Origin: RGIG4576 sp964536025
GTDB lineage: Bacteria; Bacteroidota; Bacteroidia; Bacteroidales; Muribaculaceae
Assembly: GCA_964536025.1 (NCBI GenBank)
Contig: CAZHXA010000001.1
Span: forward strand, 62,001 to 126,000
DNA: 64,000 nt
Direction of reading: 5' to 3'
Shown: piece by piece, positions 25,615-33,987 of the stretch
How positions within the stretch are numbered: position 1 is the stretch's first letter
Layout: every line of letters starts with the position of its first letter
Program-made: the position numbers and the translations under genes
Notes under the pieces: generated by a model
The model's input: the letters and a program-made list of their open reading frames with translations, nothing else
Databases searched by the model: none
What the model was told of the DNA's origin: nothing

Positions 25615-26628
25615 ATGAAACGAATTATATTAATAAGTTTAACTTCTTTTGCCGTAATTGCAATAGCTCTAAGCATTTACTTAAAACCCTTCTTTTTCTC
25701 TAACATCGAAAAAGATACTGTTATATACATCTATCCCAATGTAACTAACAATGAATTTTGTGATTCATTAAAATCGCATTTAGGAATAGGATTCGGAGAA
25801 AGAACATCAAAAATATTAAACCTGCTTAATGTAAACTTGAGTAATCGCATAGGTGCTTACAAAGTAACTACACTTATGTCGCCTTACAAAGCTGCCCGAC
25901 TGTTACAACGTGGCAGACAGACAGGCATAAAATTTTCTTTCAACAACATCAAAACAGTAAATCAATTTGCCGAACGTGTAAGTCGAAAACTTTTAATAGA
26001 TAAAGACTCTTTGCTTGCACTACTTAAAGACAAAGACTTTTGTAAAACATACGGCAAAACGCCCGAAACAATAGTTTCTATTTTCCAACCGGATACATAC
26101 GAGTATTATTGGACTGTTTCACCAAAAGATTTTATCGACAATCAATTTACCTATTATAATCGCTTTTGGAATGATGAAAGAAAAGCTAAAGCTGATGCAA
26201 TGGGGCTTACTTTAGACGATGTTGTTACAATAGGCTCTATCGTTGAAGAAGAAATTGCTAAACATGATGAAGCCGGCAAAGTAGCCCGACTTTACATAAA
26301 TCGTCTTAAAAAAGGTATGCTATTACAAGCCGACCCAACAGTCAAATTTGCCATTGGCGATTTTTCACTACGACGCATTTATGGTTCTATGCTGAAAATC
26401 AACTCGCCTTATAATACTTATGTGTATAAAGGATTGCCTCCCGGTCCAATTCGTTTTGTGGAAAAACACACGATTGACGCTGTTTTGAATGCCCCGGAGC
26501 ATAATTTCATTTATATGTGTGCCAAAGAAGACTTTTCGGGAAGGCACAATTTCACGGCAAGTTATAACGAACATAAAGCAAATGCTCGACACTATCAACA
26601 AGCATTAAACCGACGTGGAATAAGATAA
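25615..26628 (+). CDS. mltG: Endolytic murein transglycosylase MltG (YceG-like)
   Basis: A 337-residue inner-membrane enzyme that cuts nascent glycan strands and sets strand length. One N-terminal membrane anchor (about 5-28) is followed by a LysM-like region. The YceG catalytic domain contains SIVEEEIAKHDE and ARLYINRLKKGMLLQADPTV, with the catalytic Glu in the IVEEE segment. The family usually reads IVEKET at this point, so the wording differs but the Glu is kept. It is transcribed alone, divergent from the ECF sigma gene. Confidence 0.92.
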   Translation: MKRIILISLTSFAVIAIALSIYLKPFFFSNIEKDTVIYIYPNVTNNEFCDSLKSHLGIGFGERTSKILNLLNVNLSNRIGAYKVTTLMSPYKAARLLQRGRQTGIKFSFNNIKTVNQFAERVSRKLLIDKDSLLALLKDKDFCKTYGKTPETIVSIFQPDTYEYYWTVSPKDFIDNQFTYYNRFWNDERKAKADAMGLTLDDVVTIGSIVEEEIAKHDEAGKVARLYINRLKKGMLLQADPTVKFAIGDFSLRRIYGSMLKINSPYNTYVYKGLPPGPIRFVEKHTIDAVLNAPEHNFIYMCAKEDFSGRHNFTASYNEHKANARHYQQALNRRGIR

Positions 26629-26647
26629 AGCCGGTTCAACGCTCGTT

Positions 26648-27829
26648 TTATCTCACTCTATTGACAAGGTAATGCTTACGTACCACCATAAAATATGTTG
26701 ATACGCCTATTATTTCGGCTAACACGGCACTCCAAAAGGTCGCATGATAATTAATAGTTTCGGCAATAATTCCTCCGAGCATTATACCTATGCCTAACCC
26801 CAAGTCCCAAGAGGTAAGCAATGTAGAATTTGCAGTACCTCGTTGTGTGTGTGGTGCAAGATTTATAAACATGCTCTGATATGCAGGGAACAGATGTCCG
26901 TTCCCAAGACCTATTACAAGTGCCGATAAATAATAAGCCCACATTTCATGCACTCCGGCAAATAAAGTGTAGCCTACAAGCGAAATTACCACTCCGATGG
27001 CTGCATTATAAGTAATTTTCCCTCGACGTAAAGTGCGACTGCCTAAAACACGCGAAGTCATGAGTCCCAAAGCTAAAATCATAAAATAGGTTCCTGTGCC
27101 ACTCGTTATGCCAAGCGATTCTTTACCGTAAATAGCCAAATAAGTGGACAGAACTCCATAAGCAAAGCCAAAACAAGCAATCGAAATTCCTACACGCCAA
27201 CCTTTTACAAGAAAAAAACGGTCCAAGCTTAACGGTCCTTTGCGTTTTGCTATTTCTTGTTGTCGTGACTCTATGGTTGAAATTATGACAAAACCTATTC
27301 CTGCCGAAATCAATGACAACAGAAATAAAAACTTAAAATCAGGATAAATGTGATAAACCCACAAAGCCACACTCGGACCCAATGCCATAGCCATATTGTT
27401 ACTCAATCCATAGTAACCTATACCCTCGGCACGACGTTCCGGATATAGTACATCTATTGCTATAGTACTATTTGCCACCGTTGACGAGCCTAATGTCAAC
27501 CCATGAGCCGTGCGTATTATTGCAAAAATGAGTAAAGTTCCGGCTACCAGATAGCCGGCAAAAAACAAAACAAACCCAAAATAACAAAATAAAAGCACAC
27601 GTTTTCGTGGAAAATTATCCACTATAAAACCGCTAAACGGACGCACCAACAACGCAGCTATCGTAAAGCCACTCAACACAATACCTATGGTGTCCTTATC
27701 GGCTTGAAATGTATCTTTAAGATACAAAGGAAGCAAAGGCATTGTGAGATAGAAAGCAAAAAATAACAAAAAGTTACCTAACATTGCCTTCACAAAATTC
27801 CTATTCCACAATTTTTTCTGTCCTTCCAT
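26648..27829 (-). CDS. Major facilitator superfamily transporter
   Basis: About 393 residues from ATG 27829 (the frame extends to 27841 only via TTG). Twelve predicted helices are seen, with the typical loop motif between helices 2 and 3 (GFIVDNFPRKRVLL). Homologues are drug or metabolite proton antiporters of the AraJ/YdhP kind. No substrate is evident and there is no regulator next to it. It converges with mltG and lies beyond the end of miaB. Confidence 0.85.
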   Translation of the reverse strand: MEGQKKLWNRNFVKAMLGNFLLFFAFYLTMPLLPLYLKDTFQADKDTIGIVLSGFTIAALLVRPFSGFIVDNFPRKRVLLFCYFGFVLFFAGYLVAGTLLIFAIIRTAHGLTLGSSTVANSTIAIDVLYPERRAEGIGYYGLSNNMAMALGPSVALWVYHIYPDFKFLFLLSLISAGIGFVIISTIESRQQEIAKRKGPLSLDRFFLVKGWRVGISIACFGFAYGVLSTYLAIYGKESLGITSGTGTYFMILALGLMTSRVLGSRTLRRGKITYNAAIGVVISLVGYTLFAGVHEMWAYYLSALVIGLGNGHLFPAYQSMFINLAPHTQRGTANSTLLTSWDLGLGIGIMLGGIIAETINYHATFWSAVLAEIIGVSTYFMVVRKHYLVNRVR

Positions 27830-27861
27830 ATTTTCATTCAAATTTTAAAGACATATATTGC

Positions 27862-27900
27862 AATGAAATCGTTTTCCCATTGTGAAAAAACGATTTCATT
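27862..27900 (-). terminator. Possible terminator after miaB
   Basis: AATGAAATCGTTTT (27862-27875) pairs perfectly with 27887-27900. It is AT-rich and has only a weak T-tract on either strand, so termination efficiency is doubtful. Confidence 0.4.
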
Positions 27901-27927
27901 TAAAGCTTTAATTTTGCTAAAAAAGCA

Positions 27928-29307
27928 TTATTTCAACAACTCTCCAAGAAGTGTTGCCGAAGTTGCACTATTCACTTTTACCATTACGCAATCGCCCACT
28001 TTGGTATCTCCGGCAGGGAAAACAATCACCTTGTTTTGTTGCGTGCGTCCAAACATATCTTCACGCGAACGCTTTGAATATCCTTCTACAAGCACCTCAA
28101 ATGTTTTTCCTACATCACGAAGATTACTTTGATGAGACAATTCATTTTGCAATGCTATCATACGATTCAAACGGTCTATCTTAACTTCTTCTGAAATATT
28201 ATCGGGCAAGTGCTTTGAAGCAAATGTTCCAGGACGTTCAGAATATTTAAACATAAAAGCCGAATCAAATCCCACTTCACGCATCAAGCTTAAAGTTTCT
28301 TGGAAGTCTTCTTCACTTTCATCATGGAATCCGGTGAACATATCTGTGGAAATTCCACAATCAGGCATTGCTTTGCGTATTGCCACAATACGATCAAGAT
28401 ACCACTCTCTCGTGTACTTGCGGTTCATAGCTTTCAACACACTGTTGCTACCACTTTGTACTGGCAAATGTATATGCTTGCACACATTTGACTTGCGAGC
28501 CATCATGGCAATGATTTCATCGCTCATATCCTTAGGATGTGAAGTTGTGAAACGCACACGCATTTCAGGAGCGGCATCGGCTACTATTTCAAGCAATCCG
28601 GCAAAATCCACCACACTGCCATCAGCATTTACATAATTATATGAATTAACATTTTGCCCCAACAAAATCACCTCTTTAAAACCTTTGGCTTGAAGATCTC
28701 GAAGTTCATTGAGTATGCTACCCGGTTCACGGCTTCGTTCACGTCCGCGAGTATAAGGCACAATACAATAAGAACAGAAGTTATTACAACCTCTCATTAT
28801 GCTTATATAACCGCTTATATTATTGCTACCTATACGCGAAGGGATGACATCACGATAAGTTTCGGTAGTCGACAAATCAATGTTTATGGCACTTTCACCG
28901 TTTTCAACAGCAGTAATCAGATTTGGCAAATCTAAATAAGCATCAGGACCTGCTACAAGATCAACCCCGTGATTATTGATGAGTTCATCTTTCATGCGTT
29001 CTGCCATACAGCCTATTATACCCACTATCATCTTCCCACCTTTTTTCTTTTTCAAAGCGGCAAGCTGTTGCAAACGCGAAAAAATCTTCTGTTCTGCATT
29101 ATCACGTATTGAGCACGTATTGATGAGTATTGCATCACAGTCGTCAATATTTTCGGTTACTCCGTAACCGGCTAATTTCATCACCGAAGCCACAACTTCG
29201 CTATCGGCAACATTCATTTGACAACCATAAGTTTCTATAAAAAGTTTTTTAGCAAACTCTTCGCTCGCGTAGGAGAGTTTCATATTATTAGGATTAATCT
29301 TTTCCAT
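27928..29307 (-). CDS. miaB: tRNA-2-methylthio-N6-dimethylallyladenosine synthase
   Basis: A 459-residue radical-SAM methylthiotransferase that modifies A37 of tRNAs reading UNN codons. The N-terminal MTTase domain holds C29, C65 and C100 for the auxiliary [4Fe-4S] cluster. The radical-SAM motif is C174-x3-C178-x2-C181 (RGCNNFCSYC). A C-terminal TRAM domain starts near residue 385. It is transcribed alone from a -7 box at 29333-29340. Confidence 0.95.
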   Translation of the reverse strand: MEKINPNNMKLSYASEEFAKKLFIETYGCQMNVADSEVVASVMKLAGYGVTENIDDCDAILINTCSIRDNAEQKIFSRLQQLAALKKKKGGKMIVGIIGCMAERMKDELINNHGVDLVAGPDAYLDLPNLITAVENGESAINIDLSTTETYRDVIPSRIGSNNISGYISIMRGCNNFCSYCIVPYTRGRERSREPGSILNELRDLQAKGFKEVILLGQNVNSYNYVNADGSVVDFAGLLEIVADAAPEMRVRFTTSHPKDMSDEIIAMMARKSNVCKHIHLPVQSGSNSVLKAMNRKYTREWYLDRIVAIRKAMPDCGISTDMFTGFHDESEEDFQETLSLMREVGFDSAFMFKYSERPGTFASKHLPDNISEEVKIDRLNRMIALQNELSHQSNLRDVGKTFEVLVEGYSKRSREDMFGRTQQNKVIVFPAGDTKVGDCVMVKVNSATSATLLGELLK

Positions 29308-29332
29308 AACTATCTTGTCTTATAAGCAAATG

Positions 29333-29340
29333 CAAAGTTA
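29333..29340 (-). promoter_or_regulatory. -7 box of the miaB promoter
   Basis: TAACTTTG on the minus strand fits TAnnTTTG and lies 25 bp ahead of the ATG. A matching -33 box at normal spacing is not clear. Confidence 0.45.
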
Positions 29341-29393
29341 ATTATATTTTTTTGAGTTAAAAACACAATCAAATATAATTCTGCAAATAAGCA

Positions 29394-29424
29394 GTTAGGA
29401 CAGACTACAAAAGCCTGTCCTAAC
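29394..29424 (-). terminator. Hairpin after the CoA-transferase gene
   Basis: GTTAGGACAG (29394-29403) pairs with CTGTCCTAAC (29415-29424) just after the CoA-transferase stop. The minus-strand tail TGCTTATTTG is only moderately T-rich. Confidence 0.55.
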
Positions 29425-29451
29425 AAAAACAATTTATTTCACAGAATGATT

Positions 29452-30933
29452 TTAAAATTTAGCAGCTTTCATTGTACCGTCGGTTGCAAGAGCCGCATGG
29501 AAAGCAAAAGCCGATTGAAGTGTGTGCGGTGTGTGTCCCCCTTTACCCATAGCCAAATATTCTCGAAGCAACGGACGATAATCGGGGTGTGCACAATTTT
29601 CTATTACTTCTTTAGCACGTTGAATAGGTGATTTACCTCGTAAATCGGCAATACCTTGATCGGTTATCACAACATCTACCGAGTGTTCACTATGATCAAG
29701 ATGAGAAACCATAGGCACAATGTTGCTTATGGCACCTTCTTTTGACTCTGACGGGCAACTGAAGATTGAAATGTATGCATTACGAGTAAAATCGCCCGAA
29801 CCACCTATACCGTTCATCATTTTCACGCCCGAAATGTGAGTTGAGTTCACATTTCCAAATATATCGGCTTCAATAGCTGTATTCATTGAAATAACGCCAA
29901 GACGACGCACTATTTCAGGGTGATTTGATATTTCACACGGACGAAGAAGTAATTTATCGCCCAACTTATCTATATTGTCGAAGAAAAGTTTATTGGCATC
30001 ATTAGAGAATGTCATTGAGCTTGAACTTGCAAACTTACATTTTCCGCTCAACAATAAGTTCACCACTGCATCTTGCACCACTTCGGTGTACATTTCAAAC
30101 ACCGGAACTTCAGGATTGGCTTCAAGGCTTGCAAGCACTGCATTGGCAATATTTCCCACACCCGATTGCAACGGAAGGAATGTTTTAGGGATGCGTCCTG
30201 CACGCATTTCGCCCAATAGGAAATCACATACGAAATGACCTATACGCATGGTTTTCTCGTCCACTGGAGAGAATGCACCTCCTCCTATTGAAACGCTTGT
30301 TTTCACCACTCCGACAATTTTTTTAGGGTCTACTTTCAACGTAGCACAACCTATTCGGTCGCTTGCCTTGTAAATAGGTATTTCGCGACGATAAGGAGGG
30401 TCAAGTGGCACATAAATATCGTGTAATCCGCGTATTTCGGCAGGAATTTGGTCATTAAGTTCAATAATGATTTTATCGGCAAGAGCTGCAAGAGTCGGAA
30501 TATTTCCCAAACCTGTTCCAAGCACTATTTCGCCGTCATCGGTTACCGATTGAGCTTCAATAATCGCAATATTTATTTTCCCAAATGTTCCTTGACGTAT
30601 TTTTTGAGCCAATTCGCTCAAATGCAAATCAAAATAGTTCAATTGATGGCTGTTAGCTCCTGCACGCAAATCTTTATTTCCCTGATATGGAGTACGTTTA
30701 TCAAGAGCATTGGCACGAGTAAGAGCACCATCGGTTGAGTCATTGGTTGAAGCACCTGTAAAAAGATTTATTTTAAACTCGCGTCCCGCAGCATGTTCTT
30801 TTTCGGCTTTTTCAGCAATAGCCACCGGCACGACTTTAGGAGTACCCGCAGCAGTAAAGCCCGAAGTACCAACATTATCACCATGTTTTACATATTCTGC
30901 AGCTTCTTGAGCTGTAATGAAAGGTAATGCCAT
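29452..30933 (-). CDS. Acetyl/succinyl/propionyl-CoA transferase (acetyl-CoA hydrolase/transferase family)
   Basis: A 493-residue class I CoA-transferase. Family features include GTSGFTAAGTPKVVP near the start, QSGVGNIANAVL (about 256-267) and the Glu-containing EMYTEVVQD (280-288), where the covalent Glu-CoA intermediate is expected. GIGGSGDF (about 390) forms part of the oxyanion/CoA site. It likely moves CoA between succinate, acetate and propionate in mixed-acid fermentation. Which pair is used cannot be read from sequence. It is 42 bp downstream of a small membrane protein and may share its transcript. Confidence 0.88.
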   Translation of the reverse strand: MALPFITAQEAAEYVKHGDNVGTSGFTAAGTPKVVPVAIAEKAEKEHAAGREFKINLFTGASTNDSTDGALTRANALDKRTPYQGNKDLRAGANSHQLNYFDLHLSELAQKIRQGTFGKINIAIIEAQSVTDDGEIVLGTGLGNIPTLAALADKIIIELNDQIPAEIRGLHDIYVPLDPPYRREIPIYKASDRIGCATLKVDPKKIVGVVKTSVSIGGGAFSPVDEKTMRIGHFVCDFLLGEMRAGRIPKTFLPLQSGVGNIANAVLASLEANPEVPVFEMYTEVVQDAVVNLLLSGKCKFASSSSMTFSNDANKLFFDNIDKLGDKLLLRPCEISNHPEIVRRLGVISMNTAIEADIFGNVNSTHISGVKMMNGIGGSGDFTRNAYISIFSCPSESKEGAISNIVPMVSHLDHSEHSVDVVITDQGIADLRGKSPIQRAKEVIENCAHPDYRPLLREYLAMGKGGHTPHTLQSAFAFHAALATDGTMKAAKF

Positions 30934-30975
30934 AATTCTTAATGTTTTTAGATTTAATTGTTATAGTTTTGTTGT

Positions 30976-31353
30976 TTAATATTTTCGTTTCAATATCTCG
31001 TGAGCAATCACGGCACGACGCAAATCAGACATTGCATCATCTAACGCCGTTTCGGCTTCATCATCTCTGTCGTAAGCAATGTCCTTTGTCACTTTTAACG
31101 AAGGTTCGGTAACATCACCCTTTAAAAATACTTTTGGAGTAGCTTTTACTTGCTTCGTTTCGGTCTTTTTTTGACGTTTTGGCTCTTTCTCCATGACAAC
31201 AGCCTTTTTTTCCACAGGCACAGCCACTTCAGGCATGCGTTTCGATTTCTCTGTAACAAGCGATTTAGCTTGGTTTCGCATTTCGGCAAAAACGCCATAA
31301 AACACGATTCCCGCAATTACCATAGGCACCAATATTTCATCAAGTCCTTCCAT
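30976..31353 (-). CDS. Small single-pass membrane protein, unknown
   Basis: 125 residues from ATG 31353; the longer frame starts with TTG. One N-terminal membrane segment (MEGLDEILVPMVIAGIVFYGVF) is followed by a Lys/Glu-rich linker of about 70 residues and an acidic then helical C-terminus (DDAMSDLRRAVIAHEILKRKY). I do not recognise the family. It precedes the CoA-transferase by 42 bp, but nothing else ties the two together. Confidence 0.65.
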   Translation of the reverse strand: MEGLDEILVPMVIAGIVFYGVFAEMRNQAKSLVTEKSKRMPEVAVPVEKKAVVMEKEPKRQKKTETKQVKATPKVFLKGDVTEPSLKVTKDIAYDRDDEAETALDDAMSDLRRAVIAHEILKRKY

Positions 31354-31371
31354 ATACACTTGTTTACATGC

Positions 31372-31379
31372 CAAAAGTA
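31372..31379 (-). promoter_or_regulatory. -7 box for the small membrane protein (and perhaps CoA-transferase)
   Basis: TACTTTTG on the minus strand fits TAnnTTTG, predicting a start about 12 nt ahead of ATG 31353. This supports the shorter reading frame. The -33 element is not evident. Confidence 0.4.
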
Positions 31380-31420
31380 ACAAAAAAATCCCATATTCTT
31401 CAGCTTTTTTGTAAGATAAA

Positions 31421-31459
31421 CAAAAAATCCTCTCATGACATTCATCATGAAAGGATTTT
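31421..31459 (-). terminator. Terminator of the C10 protease operon
   Basis: Paired segments AAAATCCT/AGGATTTT (31424-31431 with 31452-31459) and TCATGA/TCATGA (31433-31438 with 31445-31450) close a small loop. On the minus strand the stem is followed by TTTTTTG. Confidence 0.75.
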
Positions 31460-31476
31460 ACAGTACCTATTGATTA

Positions 31477-32157
31477 TCATTCTTGGAAGAAATCCAAAAT
31501 TTTCTCCAAACTTTCTGTTTTCTTCCACTTGATTTTGTTCTTTTTAAGGAATTGTTTCCATTCATCCATTCTATCGGCAGGAACAATCATTTCAAGTGAT
31601 TTTTTATTGGCTTCAATGTCCAGTTTTCCTATACGCATATAATATCGGCTACGCACGCCAAGGCTTATACCGTCTTTTTTGTTTTGCAACAACAAGCCAT
31701 GTTGCGGATTGTTCATCCCGGCAATTTCAAGCGAAGACAGATTTCGAGTCGATGCACTGTTCAGGCTTGCACCATAAGCTCCGGCATTTCCTTTCTGCAC
31801 AGCATCAAAATCGGCATAATCAAGACGCAACACCATGTCGGAACCGCTTTGAGCTGTTACCTCCATCATTTGACCATCTATTTGAGTAAGGACAAACTTT
31901 TTGCCATCAATCACCACACTATCCACTTCATTACCCATAGCAGAATAGATTTTATCATCGTTTTCGCTTATATAATGAAGCACATTACCCATATAATGGA
32001 TATTAAACTGAGCCACACTGTAATCCTTTCCTCGATACAAAGTACCTTCGGTAAAATCTTCATACATATACGGCCATTTCGTGTTTGGAGTAAATGCTCC
32101 GGCTGTCAATGCCACTAAAGCCACAGCCACCGACAATACCGACTTTTTCATAAACAT
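31477..32157 (-). CDS. Secreted protein paired with a C10 protease, unknown
   Basis: 226 residues (224 if the second ATG is used) with a signal peptide (MKKSVLSVAVALVALTAGA). The mature part is beta-rich and ends in a basic, helical segment with Trp (DEWKQFLKKNKIKWKK). I do not recognise a domain. It starts only 15 bp after the C10 protease stop, so the two form one operon ending at the hairpin 31421-31459. C10 proteases of Bacteroides are reported to be co-encoded with small inhibitor proteins, so an inhibitor or chaperone role is a possibility, not a finding. Confidence 0.7.
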   Translation of the reverse strand: MFMKKSVLSVAVALVALTAGAFTPNTKWPYMYEDFTEGTLYRGKDYSVAQFNIHYMGNVLHYISENDDKIYSAMGNEVDSVVIDGKKFVLTQIDGQMMEVTAQSGSDMVLRLDYADFDAVQKGNAGAYGASLNSASTRNLSSLEIAGMNNPQHGLLLQNKKDGISLGVRSRYYMRIGKLDIEANKKSLEMIVPADRMDEWKQFLKKNKIKWKKTESLEKILDFFQE

Positions 32158-32172
32158 TTCCTTTTACTTTTT

Positions 32173-33750
32173 TTATCTCAAAATCACCTTCTCGGCTTTT
32201 GTTCCTTGACGCTTTATATAAATGCCGTTTTCCGGATTTGAAACCTTTATACCTTGCAAATTGAAATATTCCACAGGTGCATTTTCGTCAAAAACCACAT
32301 CATTTACACCCGAAGAATTTTTAACCGTAATACTAAACTTTTTTGTGCAAGATTTTCCGGTTGCATCGTTAGTAACAGTAATATTCACCTCATAAGCGGC
32401 AGCTCCGGTAAACGGGTCTTGAGACAGATATTTATCATCGTATGTAATCACCTCGGTAGTTACCAAATTACCATCTTTCACATCAAAAGGAACAGGAAGA
32501 TTTTTTTTGAGAATGACACTATAAGGACCTTGTACTTTATAGCTGTATTTAGGGTCTTTAGCTTCCGAATCCACAGTAACTGTTGCCACTACAGTTCCCA
32601 CTGGTTGATTTATTGCAACCGATGTGTTTGACAATATTATATCGATAGGGTCTTCATTTGGAGCTTTTATACCTATCACCATACCGTGACCTTCGGTAAA
32701 TGCCATCACGTCACCACCTACTACTACTTGTGCAGCCAAGTTATCAAGCGAAAAATAAGAATTGCCGGCACCACCCCAGCCCCAATTCACATGATAAAAA
32801 TTTCCGTCATAACCATCAAGATTAAAACAGTGACCTGCAGTCCCGTCAGATGGAAAACCGCAATATACAATAGGACGACCTTCTTTCAATTCGCTTAAAA
32901 TTGTTGAATTCCATTCCTTATCGCTATAATCACTGCGTGAAATATAAGTCACCGATTTAGAATATCCGAAATAATTTTTCAATGCACTTGACACATAAGA
33001 TGTTTGTGTTCCCGAACCGCTCGGACTGTAATCCATTTTAGTGGCGGCACCACAATGCCATAGCAATCGGGCAGCACCGTCTTTATTATTGTCTCCCGAA
33101 ATTATTTCACTCCAATTATAAGCCGGTTCTTTGCTAAAATCGCATACTATCGAGCCATAAACCGATGAATTATAAGACACCTTACCTTCAGGGCGTTCCG
33201 GATAACGTGCCACCGACATAGCTTGAGCCATACCCACAGCCACACAACCCACTACTGCACGACTGCTTCCGTTTTTTGACGGACAATAAGCATTATATGG
33301 GCTTGTTTGGTTCCATTCCACTTTTATAAGCGGAGCCACTTTATCACTCGCAGCCATAGGCAATACTTCGGCTTTATCCCACGCTGAATTTCGATTATTT
33401 GTAAGTTTTTTCAACTCGTTGGCTTGTTCCGCACACAAGTCGAGCCATCCACGCATATTATCCGGCATATCCAACACCGGGAATGACCCGTTTTCAGAAT
33501 AACCCATTACAGGTGCCACAACATCGTCGGCATTCACCAACACCCAGCCACCGGATTGAAATTGCACTGCATAATAAGCTCGTTTACCGTTAAATACAAC
33601 CGGAGTAACCGAACTTACCTGTGTTACACTCACATTTTTCTGTTTCATCATGCGTTGTGCCACTTCCACTGCTTCACTTTGCGTTACTTCTTTGGCAAAA
33701 CCTGTTGCAGCAAGCAACAAACTCAATATAGCAAATGTAAATTTCTTCAT
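32173..33750 (-). CDS. Secreted C10 family cysteine protease (streptopain-like)
   Basis: A 525-residue papain-fold protease. A signal peptide (about 1-19) and a Spi-type inhibitory propeptide (about 20-130) precede the catalytic domain. The nucleophile is C169 in VVGCVAVGMAQAM and the catalytic His is H307 in TAGHCFNLDGYDG, followed by the NWGWGG segment (322-327). The C-terminal ~170 residues are Ig-like, ending in a sorting-tail-like stretch (YFNLQGIKV...GIYI...KVILR) as in type IX-secreted or surface-bound proteins. It lies just beyond the SusCD operon, with its own -7 box at 33779-33786. Confidence 0.9.
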   Translation of the reverse strand: MKKFTFAILSLLLAATGFAKEVTQSEAVEVAQRMMKQKNVSVTQVSSVTPVVFNGKRAYYAVQFQSGGWVLVNADDVVAPVMGYSENGSFPVLDMPDNMRGWLDLCAEQANELKKLTNNRNSAWDKAEVLPMAASDKVAPLIKVEWNQTSPYNAYCPSKNGSSRAVVGCVAVGMAQAMSVARYPERPEGKVSYNSSVYGSIVCDFSKEPAYNWSEIISGDNNKDGAARLLWHCGAATKMDYSPSGSGTQTSYVSSALKNYFGYSKSVTYISRSDYSDKEWNSTILSELKEGRPIVYCGFPSDGTAGHCFNLDGYDGNFYHVNWGWGGAGNSYFSLDNLAAQVVVGGDVMAFTEGHGMVIGIKAPNEDPIDIILSNTSVAINQPVGTVVATVTVDSEAKDPKYSYKVQGPYSVILKKNLPVPFDVKDGNLVTTEVITYDDKYLSQDPFTGAAAYEVNITVTNDATGKSCTKKFSITVKNSSGVNDVVFDENAPVEYFNLQGIKVSNPENGIYIKRQGTKAEKVILR

Positions 33751-33778
33751 GAATTTATATGTTTTTGATATTAAGTTA

Positions 33779-33786
33779 CAAATATA
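33779..33786 (-). promoter_or_regulatory. -7 box of the C10 protease promoter
   Basis: TATATTTG on the minus strand fits TAnnTTTG, 28 bp ahead of the ATG. The nearest -33-like element is spaced 23 nt, longer than usual. Confidence 0.45.
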
Positions 33787-33928
33787 AAGAAAGTGTTTCG
33801 ATTTAAAAACAATCTTTCACCTATTTTCGCCTACTCGTTATTTCTTTTTAACTTCAACTGCCGTTTTTCATTTAACCATTCACTATATGCAATGCTCTCG
33901 GTATAATTATCTCAGATGAAAATAAATT

Positions 33929-33962
33929 AAAAAAGCTCTGCATCGATGATGCAGAGCTTTTT
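33929..33962 (-). terminator. Terminator of the SusCD operon
   Basis: AAAAAAGCTCTGCATC (33929-33944) with GATGCAGAGCTTTTT (33948-33962) forms a long GC-containing stem with a 3-nt loop. The minus-strand tail is TTTTTTAATTT. It separates the SusCD operon from the C10 protease gene. Confidence 0.85.
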
Positions 33963-33987
33963 CGTTATATAGAAATATAAACTATTC

